DNA of 64,000 nucleotides from positions 74,616,001 to 74,680,000 of the forward strand of contig CM077599.1 in assembly GCA_039654915.1 (NCBI GenBank), written 5' to 3'. Shown here in pieces: positions 1-14,400 of this stretch (position 1 is its first letter; each line of letters opens with the position of its first letter). This stretch comes from Aquilaria yunnanensis. Taxonomy: Eukaryota > Streptophyta > Magnoliopsida > Malvales > Thymelaeaceae. Both the position numbers and the translations under genes were made by a program. The notes beneath the pieces were generated by a model. It saw only the letters and a program-made list of their open reading frames with translations, was not told the DNA's origin and did not search any database.

Positions 1-3000
1 TATTTTAAATTGTCTGATAATTTCTCTCTTAAACATTTAAACTAGTAAATAATTTTTTTATAATTAAATAAACTCTTGCATTATCAATTTTTTTTCCATA
101 TATGAAATAGCTATTTTATATAATGTGTGCACTTATTATGTAATAACTTTTGGTTGGGTTAATAAATTGAACCAGTTGGGACAAATTAAAATGTTTTTAA
201 TTGTTTTATAATGAAAAGATAAAAGGGAAAAGTTTAAGATGAAATTTAGCTCAAATAAATCATAGATATTGAAAGAGATTAGTTTTTCCATTAATTTGAT
301 TGTATATCTTAATATTATAATTTATCTAAGTTAAAAATAAAACAAATTAAAGGTTATATTTGGGGTAATTTTCATGGGGGCACCTTATAGCTAATTTTCT
401 TTTTGCTTTCATTTTGAATGTGCGCACTAATTAAATAGACAAATAAAATATTTTTCCATGAAATGTACTTTTAAGTGTTAATAAAAATATTTTATTGAAG
501 TTAAAGAGTAATGAAATTGAAAAAATCTTGTGCTTAATGTCTTGTTTAACAATAATATAAAACAAAGGAGAAGTTTGTTGCAAAATTAAACTTTAATACC
601 TCAATGATAAGTAAGAATGTAATTTAACAGTTTAATTAAAAATTTTGAATCTTAAAAGAAGCTAGTATCTAGTATGTAAAAAAATTGATTTCCTAATAAG
701 GCAAATGCGTTGAGCCATTGAATAGTGTGGATGAACTTTTTCCAACAGTGTTGCATTTGAAATACAGTACATTAAAATTGTAAGGCCTCAAATAAAAATG
801 AATTGAAAGGTGTAGGTGTTTTGAATCATTTAACCATTATCCTAAAATAGTTAAACTACAATAATAAGTTTATTTAAGGTATTACAATATATCAAACTTT
901 AAGGGCAAAAGGATCGTTCAACATTTGTACACTATTGTACTTTTTGTAGTATAAGATATTGTTGCTATGTAGTTATGTAACCAATGTTGTAATATAAGAT
1001 ATTGTAACCAATGTAACCAGTGTAACTTAAATTTAAATATGTGCTCATATTGTAACAATAATGTCACATAATAAAAAACAAGGGTGAACATTATTCGGAT
1101 AAAAAAAAAATTAAAAAACCGATTATATTCAAATAAAATGGTTTGATTTCTTTTCTAGTTGGTAGTTTCGGATCAAAACCGAATTTCATATTCGGTTCAG
1201 ATTAGTTATTGGATCATACACTTAAAACTAAATATACTGAATAGTAATAAATATTTTACCATTATCCATAATGACCTTACATATATAAAGTTATTTCCTA
1301 CTAATTTTTATCATTATCCATATTGATCATATATATAATTATTTTCTACTAATTTTGGATAATATGTTGCCTATTTTTCTTTAATTTTGGTTATGAGAGG
1401 TAAAAATTTAATATATATCTTTTTTTTTATTTATATACTATGTGTCTAGGTTTTAGAAAGAGATTAAATGAAATGTAATTTGGACCATTCGGATTGATTA
1501 TGACATGTAATATAGGCAATTTGAATATATGTTATAAAAATAAAAAATCAATTGAATCATTATATTCAGATCGATTTCAAACCGGACAAACCGAATACTC
1601 ATATTTGGAAACAAATACTGTATATTGTAAACAATATAATCCTCATCATTCATAAAACATTCCTAACAATTGACATGCACTGTCTTTGAAAAAACAAAAA
1701 TTTTACATTAAATCTATTCAATTTACAGTACACTTCAATCACGTCATCTAGACAAATCCGCCCAACTCTGTACATACTCACGTTATATACTGTAGATACA
1801 TCCCACTAGATGCTAATAAGACAAAATAATTTAAATTCCCAACAGTTGTCTGTAATTTACTGACGTCCAACCATTCCCCAGCCCCTTGCTCGGCCCCTAC
1901 ATCCACAACACGACTAGAATCCACTCATCCTCTCTTGCTTCATTCTGATCTTATTTTTGCTGAGTTGGGTTGACTGTTGGGCACAACCCCAGAAAAAGGT
2001 GCATGTGTAGTGTCTCCTTAGATTCAGGTCCCATGCTTAACTGTTCACTGCTCTAGTACATCTCTGTTGCTTCATTACTTGGTACTGTATCCTAAAGATG
2101 CTGGCAAACTATTCTCATCTCATAGCTCCACCGCCTTCAATAATTTCACAGGCGAATTGTAATTTGTAAGTGTTCGGACAGCCCGTGACTTAAGTTGGGG
2201 TGACATGATCATTTTCATAAAAAACGGTGTGACATCGCTAATTATTTTTAAAACCGTTATACCATCATGATCTGTAACTGTAACAAATATGTAACGCCGT
2301 TAAATTAAATAGAACGTATACGGTACCTGCTTATTCATTCAATGACTCATACATATATATTTTTTTTTCCCCTTCAAGTTAACGTGTGAGTTAGCCTTAG
2401 CCTTCCGGGGTTTGAGTTTGCGTCTTAAGAAGTGCATAATTAATTTAGAGGCAAAGAAGTGCATAACTATCTTTTTTCTTTTTTTTTTTTTCTAAAGGAA
2501 TTTAATAAAAACAACAAAAGGACTTTCAAAAAGGTCTACAATAAGCAACCGAGTCCGAAAGCTACATACATGGATCATTTATGTATACACGTTTGAAACC
2601 GATCTCCTAGCTTTTCCAATTCCAGTGGAGAAAATGACTGTCATTTATTTACGAAGAGAAAAACCCGGTTATTCAAATTACTACAGTATATATTCTAAAA
2701 CGAACGGGTGCTTCCACATGTACAGTCAAAATCATTGTTCACCAACAGTGCTGGGCTTTCCTTTTTTTTTTTTAAATTTTTTTTTGGCATTTTCCTTGCT
2801 TTTTTTTTTCCTAGAAGTGATAGATTTGTTTTGAAGCTCGGTCACTCTTTGCAAGAAAATGACTTTTTTGAGGGCTTGTGTCAATATTTTCTTAACTTCA
2901 ATCTATTTCACGTTTTGTTTGGAGAAAATTGTGTTTTCAATATTTGAATTTCTACGCTTCCTCATATTAGTTCCTGAGCACAATAACTGGACCTTTTTCC

Positions 3001-4940
3001 ATGTGCTCTCCTACTCCCCAAAGTTTTTTTGTTATTTTTTTATTTATTATTTTCTAAAGCAAAACCTAGATCACTATGGCTTCTTTCTTCTTTCTGTCTT
3101 TTTTTTTTTTTTTCAATCAATCATAGCAACTTCATTGTTTTTCTAAAAAGACTTTAGTCTACTTTTGGATATGGTTCAATATAGTTTGGTTTTAGCAATA
3201 GGGGAAAGATTTTGTGAGTGTTGAATGGTCTTAAAAAACTGTAGTAAAACAAGGTGTTGGGTCTTCATAATGTGAGAAGGAGAATATTGGAAGTTTGGGG
3301 TCTCCCAATATTACTAAGTCATCTTTTGATGGTTGTGATAGAATAGTGTTTAGAATTTTAGAAAATCTCGACGAGGCTAAGGATAAGCCGAAGGGATGAA
3401 AAGGGTCAGCGTTGAAATGTGGATTTAAAAGATTGGAATGAAGGTTTACAGAATATATATGAGTTTATTTTGTTCTACTTCTTAGGGTCTTGAGTGTTGT
3501 GATTATAAGTGCTAGAGATCATAGTTTTTTGGTGTTTATAGGGAGTATTTTGTTTTAAGATAAGGGAGGGTAGTAAAGAGTTTTGGGTCTCTATAGCTTA
3601 TGTTTTGGAATTTGTATGTACTACTATACCTTGTGGGGTCGGGAACTTGTTTCAGCATCTTTCTGAAACTGAGAATACATATTTTATTTACTAGTTATAA
3701 TATTTTTCTTTGCCATTCAATAGAAAAATTAAATGATTTATGGGAATTAAACGTTCTAACTTTTGGTATAGGTAACGCCGGCGTGGTTGGTCCCCTAAGT
3801 TGCTTATAATGGGGGTTCAATTTTCTGCCTTTGTTTCGAGGGCCGCAATACCTTTTTGTGTTTAGACTTCTTTTGTGATCGGTTAGCTTTTTAAACCCAA
3901 CATTCTATAGCTTTTTCGTGCTCCTGTCTTAACTCTCCACATATCTTAGTCTATTGTATTAACTTACAAGTAGCAATCAGGCAGTCATAATCGGAACGTT
4001 TTAATCATGCTTTTTTATCCTTTTTTATAATGGGTTTGATCTTTGATAGATCTATTGTTATCTAATATGAAAGACTAAAAGCCGAACCAAAGACTTGGGC
4101 TAGCCTAGTTCAATGAGATTTCAATTGATTGTTAGGGGTTTATGTTTTCTTTTATTTTCTTTGGATAAACAAGTATTTATTATGCTTCATCACTGTAGAT
4201 GATTTATCTCAATGATTTAAGTGTAGAACCACAAAATGAAACTATATAAATTTACGCATGGTAAAAATAACAAATTAGCTACTGACATTTCCATTTGACC
4301 TGATTCGTCTGTTAATGTTTTTATTGTAATGTTTTCATTGGACCAAATAAATTGCTGAAGTTACCGCGTCAGCTCAAATCGGTCACTTGACGACAATTTA
4401 CTAAAATATTCTGTTTTTCGATAAGATATTCCGTTTGTTCTAAGACAAAAAATAATGAATAAACCACTAAAAAAATTTTATTGGCTCGATTAGGTCACTT
4501 ATGTTTGTTTTTGGGCCAAATAAACTACTAATATTTTTACATAAGTCAAAATTACCCATTCTCTATTAAATTTTATATTTTGTTCAACCTTTTACGGAGA
4601 TAATGTTAGCATTTTGCATATAAAATTGGAAATATTGGAGGCTTATTTTGTTTTTTTTTTTTGCAGAGAAATTTGATAAAATTAATGGTTTATTTCAGTA
4701 GTTTTATCTTATGTTAAAATATGAGATATTCTATTTAAATGGTTCTTAATAAATTTCTTCTTTTACTGAAATGAAACAAAAGTTATAATACTCAGCGAGC
4801 ACCATTGTCTATGAAGACAGCTTCAACTTTGAGTCTGCTTTCTCATTTATTGAGACCCAGTACTGTTGTTGATGTGAAATATGATGTATCCAATGGTAGA
4901 GAGAAGGGAATAAGGTTTCAGCTATTGACTCTAGAGTTTG

Positions 4941-4966
4941 GAGAGAGAGAGAGAGAAGGAGAGAGA
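4941..4966. repeat. (GA)n microsatellite, slightly interrupted
   Basis: A short run of GA dinucleotides broken by one AAGGA step. Simple-sequence repeat with no further context. Confidence 0.7.
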
Positions 4967-5300
4967 ATGATCCATGATTGATTAAAATATTAGCAGATTT
5001 TTCTTTGCGACAATGAAAGTAGCGTATTTGGATTATTTTAAACTAAAAGTATCAATTATACAAAAAATCAAAAAGATGGTGGGGGAGTTTAGTAATTTTT
5101 CATTTGATTTTAAAGTGTAGTGGGTGAATTGAGCCATTTGAATAACATTAGTGGGGTATTTAGCCATTTACATAACGTCAATGGTTTATATGTGTCGTAA
5201 AAAACATAAGGGGGCTGATTTGGGCGAGTTAAAACATAAATGGTTTTTTTTATGAGTTTTTCTATTTGTGCACTATAAGAATTAGAATAGAAATATACTT

Positions 5301-5360
5301 AAGTCTTGTGATTTGATTAATTGGCAACCTAAGTCTTGTGATTTGATCAATTGGTAACTT
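5301..5360. repeat. Two-copy 30-bp tandem repeat
   Basis: Two adjacent 30-nt units that differ at only a few positions. Both contain AAGTCTTGTGATTTGAT followed by an AATTGG(C/T)AAC block. A shorter degenerate third copy follows around 5361-5384. No function is apparent. Confidence 0.7.
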
Positions 5361-8300
5361 AAAGCTAATTGATTTGATTAATTAAGCAAGGCACTGTGAG
5401 ATAATTATAAATTAATTGAATATGTTGCAATTACAGAGACAATTGTCATATTAGAAGTATTTGTTGACAACTATATAGCAACCTAAACAATAAACCAGAA
5501 GACTTTCCAATACGTTAAACCCAAATCTCTGTTAACTTATATTCCCTTTGTCTCAAAAGAATGATAAGTGTTTTTTTTATTTTTGCTATCTCAAAATGGT
5601 CAGGATGACCGGTTGCCCTTTTTGAAAAGGTTTTAACATATAATTTACCTTACTACCTTAATTTAAACTCTATCTGTACAAAATTCAAAAACTACACAAA
5701 CCCTAAAATGATTTTTTTTTATTTTTCTAATCCTCATTTAAACTCTTACTAAACAAAACCCAAAAAAGATTTTTTTTTATCTTAGCTTCAGAGGTAAAAA
5801 CAGAAAAAACAACATAAATTATACAAAACTTAATCCTAGTGCCCAAAGAAACATATCATACAAATGGGACGAAGGAAGTATCTTAACTACTTCCTAATTC
5901 GTGATACAAGTGTCATCTAGAGGAAATATGATGATCCAAGCACCCCAAAAGCCAAAAGCATCTAACACTAAGAACAAAACCAAATGAAGCCAAAAAACAA
6001 AGCCCTACAACCCAAAGATCCCAAGAAAAAAAATGATAAAGTGTATATAAAGACATCCTAAGAACAAAGAGAGCTCTAACTCAGAAACCTTAGCATAGAA
6101 CACAAGCCCAAATAAGCTCACACCCAGAACCTATCCAAAAAACTTTAAAGGTATCCCTATGTTGGAGGAAATAAAAATACTGACTAATTTTCAAGCTCCT
6201 TTTCGGTGACTTAATCCTCTATTCTAATCTCTTTAACTCACTTGTTAACATCGAACATTTTGGTCTTGAACCTATCTTTTTTCACCTCCTCCTCTAATCC
6301 TTTATTTTATGAAAATTATCAAAAATACCCAAAATAAGTTCATTGCACCTATGTAATGACTCGGGGCAATTGGATGCTTTACTTATAATATAACTACCAT
6401 AAAGATCCATCCCATGAAAATTCTTCGTTCCCTTATCAAGCTTACCAAAATTAAATGATAGACCAATCTTAGTAGAATTAGAAGGCCCACAGGGAGAATT
6501 AGATTGACAACATGAGATTAAAAAATCCTGACTTGGTTAAAAAAGCTTTGACTGTAGCTTTACTCATCCTCCTTCCTAGGCGCAGATGCTCGCCTTCCCC
6601 ACCACATGGATTTGTGGCCTTCTTCTCACTTCTAAAACTCTTTGTCTTCTCCTCCTTACAATCATCCTTCTTGGTTGCCTCCTTATCACCTTCTTTTCTT
6701 CCCTTCTCCAATGCTACATTATGATGCAAATCGTCCTACTCCTCACTAGTTTGTCTACTTGTCTTTACCAAGGATGCCCCAACATCACCTCTAGCATATC
6801 TGGCACTCAAGGCGAATAAGCCATCTTGGACCCTCTTTCCGATCTCAACGTTGTCACCATTTTCGTCCACTAAACTTGTCTTTGACTCCTCAAGGACATT
6901 TGAACAGCCCTTATGCTGCAAGTGTTGCATGCTAGTACGAGATGTTGGCCATTGGACATGAGATGAATAATGAGAATCTGAACCCCAAATCCAGTTTAAA
7001 AAAGGACAAAGCATCTATAGAATTTGCTTTCATCCCTTCGAATCCCCACCCTCTTGAAAAATAATGCACGATTGACTAAATCTTTTCAATTCGACCAACT
7101 TAAAAAATCTTCCATGGTTATTTGATTTTAAAATGAAAGCATGGACCCTCCCATTTGATTGGATTTCATGATGCCTTTTGGCCACTAATAAATTCCTAGT
7201 GAATTTCTTTCAATTGGAGATGAATCAACAGATCTTATATCTTCAATTAAGTCAATCAATCCTTGAATTCATTGCTTGAATTCAACAATATGAATAAAAT
7301 CTTCATATTTTCCCCACAAGAATAACATTGAAAGATTTTTGTTTAATAGAAAAAGACACTTCAGCATCATATCTCATGCCCCCTAAAAATAGTAGAGAGG
7401 AAAATGAGAGCGTCTTTCTCTAGAACCCTTTACTTTGGATCAATATAAACTTTGAATGCATTTAAGTTTTTTCTTGTCACAAAAAATGAATATTTGTTTC
7501 TTCTAGGATTGATATATTGATTTATTCAGTGCTTAAAACTTACTACAACTTACCCTATGTACTTGTAGGATTAACCCCATCATTAGGATAAGAAATTATA
7601 TTTCTATGCACTCTAGATAGAGGAAATAGATGAAAGATAAGCTAAAGCCAATAGATGGATATATTAATGGGTGATTGCAATGTCTAATTGAGGCATCAAT
7701 TTGCAATAGAGGTTATATTTTAGGGATTGCTAATATAATGTAAACATTATTTATGTGCCAGCAACAAATACAGTTGCAGAGGGCCCCATGAAAGATCAAT
7801 TTTGACTATTTAGAAAAAACCATAGCTATATAACAGGTCACAGATGTGATTGTCGAATCTAGGCCATCCATTTTTGTTAGCCCCACATGGGACCCAAAAA
7901 AATGGACGATCCAAATCAAGTCATCACGTCTATGACTTGCCACAATATGGTTTTCCAACAAAATGGGTCAATTACATCTTCATCCCTGTAAACTTGATCA
8001 CATTTAATGTATTACATGTAAATCAAGAAAGATGGTAAAGTTCATACTAAAATGAAAGTTGAAAGGTAATGTTATAAACTAATTTACTAAATATGAATAC
8101 ATTATATAATTTTGGACAAGTCTAAATATAATATGTTGTACAAAAAAGATAGAGTTAGTATAAGAATGTTTAGAAATGTGTGCAAATACATCATTAGCAC
8201 TATATTTTATTATTTTTTTAATATTTAAAAGCATAGTATACAGAGAATATTTAGGGTACGTAGTATATAAAATGAAGAGGAGGATGGCCGTTCCTCGGAA

Positions 8301-10121
8301 TCTTGGAGGATTTGCGAAATGGGATTAGTGGTTAGAATCACCAGGCGCTGGTCCTTCAGCACCAATCTCGCTGATCCCATGGGAGCAGGGACCATTACCA
8401 GTCTATCTCAAGAAAGATACCTTTCACCTGTGCAGTTGTCATGACGCCAAAAGTTGCAGAGACACACTGCATCATGAGCTCCAATATTTTATCTCATAAA
8501 AGCTGAACCCTGCACTCACATGATTCACGATTTTGGTTTTTATTTTTTTATTTTTTTTGACCTGTCCACATCAGTATGATGTTTCTATAAATGAAAAGTG
8601 TTTTGAAACATTCTCGGATTTTAATAAGTGAGCAGATTTTTTTCCAAATTTTCATAAGTAGTCTCTCATAACTTAATATTGATGTAAAAATGTTTGTAAA
8701 TAAAATAAAGAAAAATATTAAGTTAGTAAACTAAATAGAAAAATATTATATTTCAAAATTAGAAAATTTTAAAATATGTTTCATAGTTGATGAATTATAT
8801 ATAATAATATCAAATTTGAATATAGAAAAATTAAAGGAATTTAGAATTACAACAAAGAAAAACAGTAAAAGTCACAAAAAAGGATTACAGGTTAGAAGTT
8901 TTGGTTTTTTTTTTAACCAAAACTTACAATTTATCCTCAAAAGGATCCTCAAACTTCTTCATTTATCACATGATCCATAGTCCTTTCATTTTTTTCACCC
9001 TATACCAGGGTTGGGAAACTGACAATGAGCACAAACCTATACCTGCTCTAAGATTTCTTTCCTGAGGTGGCCAGTGGCTGGCATAAAGAGAGATTCTAGA
9101 GTCAAGGATATCCAAATCCAATATGTTAGTATAGAGTACGCATATGTTTAAATATGTCATTAGCTTTGGTTATCAGAGGGTTACATTACTCATAATCTGT
9201 TTCACAATTATATATCCTGGTGTTATAAACTGTTTGACTTTATTCCTATCCTACAAATGGAAACGCTTTATGTATAATATAGATATAATTGTTAATACAG
9301 TAAACTAATTTGATTTGCACGTTTTTTTTCATAATTATTAGATAATGGATATTAGGTTAGAAAATTTATCTAAACAGTTAATGTATTAAACACATGTACA
9401 AATGAATTATTGGTATATTAGAAATACAAATTTATTTTTCATAGTAAAAAGTGATAATAGATTAATAAACGATAATAATAACTTAGAAACATGTATTCTT
9501 TATAATAGGCAACAACATGGTAAAATTGTTAATGGGAAAGGGGTAAGATTCATGGATACTTATATTATAACAATTCTAAAAACTATGCCATTTTATTGTT
9601 TAACATCGTGGTTTCAAACGGGCTTATAAATAGCGAGGTTCAAAAGCATGGCTACTGGTACAGAATAGTAAAATTTTAAAAACAAAAAGATTACATATAT
9701 TAATATGAGCTTAACTTCTGCCATATGAAACCAAACGCAAATGAAATAATCTTTCTAAGAAATTAGGCACTGTTTATTATCCACCGAGTGCATGTCCTCT
9801 CAACATAATACTATTAACTTAATATTTATTTATAATCATTCATCTAATTTTATAAGATAAATTTGTCTAGTTATAAGATGCATTTTTGTCTAGTTCTAAT
9901 ATGCATTTGTATAGAATCAAGGCCATCTTATATATACCTGAAAGACATCTATTTCATTTTGTTTGTCTGTTTATTTTCCGAGCTCATTTGCCTGGTTTAA
10001 ACTTCAAAGATACATTTATCTAAGATTGAGATTGTTTTATCTAGATTTGCGATACAATGATTTTACATTAATTGTACATATATTTTTTAGATTCATTTAC
10101 TTAGTTCTGATATGCATTATG

Positions 10122-10286
10122 TGTAACAGCCCTATATCCCACATAGAAGAATTGTGGGAAGGCTTATGTAGATGTATATACACGTGTCCTAAAACATAAG
10201 CACCTAATGCATATATTTTTCAAAAGGATAACCCATGTGATGTAAGCAGGTGTTTCGTTAGCCAATTCTGGACTTGGGTCGTTACA
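10122..10286 (+). mobile_element. Short TRIM-like LTR with adjoining degenerate tRNA-Met primer site
   Basis: The 165-bp block starts TGTAACAGCCC and ends GGGTCGTTACA, giving the TG...CA ends and TGTAAC/GTTACA terminal inversion typical of plant LTRs. It is followed after two bases by TGTAATCAGAGT, which matches 9 of 12 positions of the common initiator-Met primer binding site TGGTATCAGAGC. Length and arrangement fit a TRIM-type (very small non-autonomous) LTR element or a fragment of one. No second LTR copy was found nearby, so this is probably a broken element. No coding capacity is seen. Confidence 0.5.
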
Positions 10287-10760
10287 GATGTAATCAGAGT
10301 TGACTCGAGACCCTAACAAGTAAGGATGGCAACGAGCCGGATCGGGCGCGGATACCCCTAATCCTCCGTTCATGCCCATAGTTTTTTTAGCACCCACGAC
10401 TTCACAAGTATCCGCAAGCGAGAGGAAAATCTCACCCGCAACCACAGCCTGCAGGTAACCCATGGTTTTAAAGTGTATTTTTTTAAATTTCATAAAAATA
10501 AAATACAAAAAATATATAAAAAGTTTTCCTCTACATATAATACAACAAATCATAAAAATGCACAAAATCATAACGTACATACAAGAAAATATTCAAAGAA
10601 AATTAGTATAAAATATTAGTTAAATGTAGATGTTGTATCCCATTATAATTAATAAGTAAGAGATTTACACTCGTTGGTTTTGCGGGTAAGTGGGGTGGAT
10701 TTAACCGTGATAGATATCTCCTACCCGCCACCCACTTGTACCCATCAAACGGGTGTGATT
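10287..10760. other. Non-coding spacer with CCCGCC-type repeat motifs
   Basis: Holds two GC-richer blocks (about 10323-10375 and 10680-10755) with motifs such as GGATGGCAACG and TACCCGCC around an AT-rich core. Such motifs occur in some plant hAT-type non-autonomous elements, but I could not define paired termini or a target duplication. No gene is visible. Confidence 0.3.
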
Positions 10761-13174
10761 TGTTATGGCCCAATTCACCTCCACCCTAAACCTCTTAGGA
10801 GGTTTAAATTAACCTGTTGTTTTTCAATCAACTAGTTGTTTTTCCATTAACTGGTTGTCTTTCATATGGTGAATTAGGTCTTGAAAGCCAGGATACTTAA
10901 GCACAAAGTTTAGTTGTTAATAAGGTAAGACTTAGGAGGCGATTACCAAGTAAACTATCTCTGAAGTCCTATTAAGCTTTAGTTTAAGTTGCAAGTTTAA
11001 CACATTAAGTTACAAGTTTAATGCATTACATTAGTGAGAACACTTGGCTTAGCTTACCTTTTTACCTATTGGGTGCATATGAGTAGGTGTAGGTGGGCTT
11101 GTGTTTGTGTTTGTATGTGTGTGCCTTAGTGTACATAGGAGGCTTGCTTGTAGCCTCTCATACATACACACAATCATGCATACATGCATTCATACTTACT
11201 AGGTTGATTAGTTACAAACTACGCATGCATTCTCTAGCTTGTTACACTTAGTGCCATGGAAGGCTTGCCTAGCCCATTATGTACATTCAAGGCACCTGCC
11301 ATACACCACCCCAGGCAACTATATGTACATACATTTACAATTCAAAACTGGGCATCCTAGGTGTTACATGGCCAGAAGTTACATACACTAAAGTTAAGCC
11401 ATTACAAAAACATGAATGCACATATATTGGGCTCAAACAGTTTCAATTCCCACAGTTCTTTTAACCTTCACTTTTACAGGACACTTAGGCCAGAGTTTTC
11501 CTATAACCCTTCTAGTCTTTACCCAAACTAGAACAGATGCAAACACAGCTAAACCCACAGCAACCATCACAGCATACACATTAAGTTACAACCATTAGTT
11601 CATAATATGGATTTTCAATCCATCTTTCATAAGCCATAAATCCAAGCCATTACCTTCTTATACATGTAGCTCTAAGAAGGTTCCCTGGCCTTTATTCCTC
11701 TAAACCTTTACCTAAAATGGGTAGAAATAGGGCGTGAGTACACAAGTACTTAGTAAGGATTCAATTTAGCACCTAGTGCCTACACAATATTCTAAACATT
11801 GTTATTCATATAAACCCCCAATTGCACCATTTAACCTATAACCAAAGACAAAGAAAACACAAAAGAGACAAGGCATAATATAATACAAGATACTTATATA
11901 CATAATTCAAAGGTTAGCACACGCAAGCAATCAAAGAAGCATGCAAACACATACACCACATACATAGTTCCACTTTAACTTAGCAAGCATTTTTTTCTTT
12001 CAATTTAGAAAGTGATCACTATGATTAGAATCAATTTAACTTGAACATAGAGCTCCAGGTAATTGAACAAGTTCGGCCATGCTTGATCAAAAACCTTAAT
12101 GCTTGCTAAAAGTAAACTAGTTAGCTCACCTTAATGCTTACTGTACACATAGCCCATTAACATAGCTCCTAGGTTCATTCGGCCATAGCCATCCCTTAGG
12201 GCAGTGTTCTACCCTTCAAAATCTAGAAGAAAAAACTTCATATGAACCTTTACCTAGTTCAGAAATGGCAACAAGTAAGCAAAGAAATCTGCAACACATC
12301 ATATACACTACTGTTGGCCTACCTGTGAGCCTCTATGCTTGGCCACTTTCTTCCTTGGCTTTAGTTTCTTTTTAGTTGCTTTACCAGAAGTTTGGCTAGA
12401 CTTTTGAGGTCATGCTTGCCCCAGGAAATAGCCAAGAAGTTGTATTAATTCAAGCTTGGTCAAGCGGTGGAAGTTTTCACCGAAATGGCCTTGGTAGTGA
12501 AAGAATTTTGACAATTCTTTGGTCTAATTCCTTCCAAGTCACTTGAATCACTTTGTTTATTTTATTGACCTACTTAGCTCTTTTAATGGGATGTTTTAAG
12601 CACCCAATTTGCTTATAAATTCATTCATTTAAGTCACCAAACTTTCACTTGAACTTAGGTACACTTTGAGTGCGCCCGAGAGCCCTGTAGTGCACCCTAT
12701 AGTGCTCCTTATGGCTTTCATGTGTTTTTTTTTCTAGCCTCCATTGTGGCCCCCATCTTTATTTCAATGCAAAGAATTAGGCCTATACAATCCTTCTCAA
12801 AATACTTAGCTTTAAAGCCTCCAAATTCCCAAGGGTGCATACAAAGTTATGCTTGAGAGCCACCCTGTGCTCTTTCTTGTTGTTCTTTTAGTGCTCTTTG
12901 GTTTTTTGCAACTTTTCCCTCAAATTATGAGGCTTATTTCCAAAGCCTACCTTGACACGTAGTTTGAGCCATTTTTAGCTTACAAGTATAGCATTTTCTC
13001 TCATGTTCCACTAATTTGCACTTAGGGTGTCCTTAAGGCATCACATAGGTACTTGGCCTATTGTAGCTCTTTCTCTTCATGTCCATGAGTTGCATCACTT
13101 ATTTACACCATCATGTACATCATATGCACATAAAAATCACAGCATATGGCCTATGCAAGTCATAGGCATGAGAT
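10761..13174 (-). repeat. 3' LTR of the Tekay-type chromovirus (approximate right edge)
   Basis: The left end TGTTATGGCC is the complement of a GGCCATAACA LTR end. The right edge is set by the polypurine tract AAGGGGAAGA (minus strand, about 13175-13187), directly after the chromodomain frame. Near 11690-11790 the minus strand reads GAATCCTTACTAAGT...CTCACGCCC...AGGTAAAGGTTT, which aligns with the solo LTR at about 45460-45512 (GAATCCTTATTGAGT...AGGTAAAGGTTT). The two LTRs therefore belong to related families. The boundary at 13174 is uncertain by some tens of bases because the LTR start is mutated. Confidence 0.6.
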
Positions 13175-13199
13175 TTTCTTCCCCTTAAAGAATTTTGTC

Positions 13200-14400
13200 C
13201 TCCAAATTCCCAAGTAACTTAGGAAGTAGTTTTGGATATCTCTTAAGCATTTTAGACTCAGTTTCCCATGTAACTTCTTGCTTAGAATGGTGAGTCCAGT
13301 GAATCTTCACCATGCTTATGCATTTGCTTCTTCACTTCCTTACATCTCTAGCTAACACTCTTATAGGTTCTTTCTCATAGGTAAGATTAAGAGTCACTAG
13401 GATGTTAGAAGTTGGTATTGCCTATTGTGGGTCATATAAGCATCTCTTAAGCATACTAACATGAAAGGTATTATGTATATGACCCAATTTTATAGGCAAG
13501 TCTAGTTTATAAGCCACTCTACCAATCTTAGCAATTATCTGAAATGACCTAATGTATCTAGGAGCTAATTTGGCTTTCTTGCCAAATCTCATAACTCCTT
13601 TTTTTGGGGATACTTTGATCCATCAATAATCCCCTGTTTGGAATTCCAAGTCCCCCATTCACTTTTGATTGGCATAGGCTTTTTCTCGATTATTGGCAGC
13701 ATTGATCATTTCTTGAATCATCTTAATCTTTTTAGTAGTTTCATGGATTAGTTCTAGCCCTATCTCAACCTTATCTTTAGGGTCTTGCCAACAATGAGAA
13801 GTGATACACTTCCTTTTATACAAAGCTTCATAAGGTGCTATTTTTATCACTGAGTGATAACTATTATTAGAGGAGAACTCTATCAAGGGTAAGGGTCGAT
13901 TTCATTCTCCCTTAAAGTCTATTGCACAACACCTTAGCATATCTTCAAGTGCTTGTTTGGTCCTCTCTATTTTCCCATTGGTTTGAGTATGGTAAGCTCA
14001 ACTTAGTTTCAGCTGAGTACCCAATGCCTGATGTAGTGATTTCCAAAATTTGGATATAAATCTTGGGTCTCTGCCTGAAACTATGTCATTTGGCATACCA
14101 TGTAATCTCACTATTTATTTAATATACAGTTGTGCCAGCTTATCCAAAGGATCAGTGAGATTAATGGGTAAAAAGTGAGCTGATTTTGTAAACCTATCCA
14201 CAATCACCCAGACGGTATCATGTTTTCTTTTGGTCATAGGCATACTCACCAAGAAATCCATAGATATAGATCTATATTTTCTTTTTGATATAGGCAAACT
14301 TTGTAACTTGCCCTTTGGTTTTTTATTTCTACTTTTACTTGTTGGCACACCATACATTTAGATGCAAATGTGCCAATCTCTTGTTTCATATTTGGCTACC
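13200..14400 (-). pseudogene. Integrase with C-terminal chromodomain (Tekay-type), degraded
   Basis: Near 14340 the minus strand encodes KCMVCQQVK, the second cysteine pair of the integrase zinc finger. It is followed at 14115-14280 by the start of the DDE core (SISMDFL...VIVDRFTKSAHFLP). The stretch at 13659-13886 encodes the late core (FSSNNSYHS...APYEALY), and about 13400-13580 the GPY/F-like C-terminal domain. Around 13205-13300 a chromodomain tail is readable (VKIHWTHHS, EVTWETES, then KRYPKL). In chromoviruses this domain is thought to target integration to heterochromatin. Frameshifts and stops separate the pieces, so no active integrase can be made. Confidence 0.75.

Larger units (their letters stand above)
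1..10121. other. AT-rich non-coding flank, no gene recognised
   Basis: This 10 kb is AT-rich, with many poly-T and poly-A runs and only short chance reading frames (under 100 codons). I see no conserved protein motif, tRNA or rRNA signature. A pair of minus-strand frames at about 6.5-7.0 kb is Lys/Glu-rich and may be a decayed coding relic, but it matches nothing I recognise. The region is probably intergenic DNA made of old degraded transposon remnants. Base composition changes sharply once the retrotransposon stack begins. Confidence 0.6.

Noticed and set aside
2625..3146. Overlapping + strand frames with runs of Phe and Leu
   Set aside because: They arise from poly-T tracts in AT-rich DNA and show no conserved motif; they are not a membrane protein gene.
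6499..7014. Two minus-strand frames, one Lys/Glu-rich, possibly an old gene or retroelement relic
   Set aside because: There is no recognisable domain, start context or continuation, and frames on both strands are open over the same stretch. Too weak to call.
10164..10580. 138-codon minus-strand frame
   Set aside because: It overlaps the TRIM-like LTR and low-complexity sequence, and I see no known protein motif.
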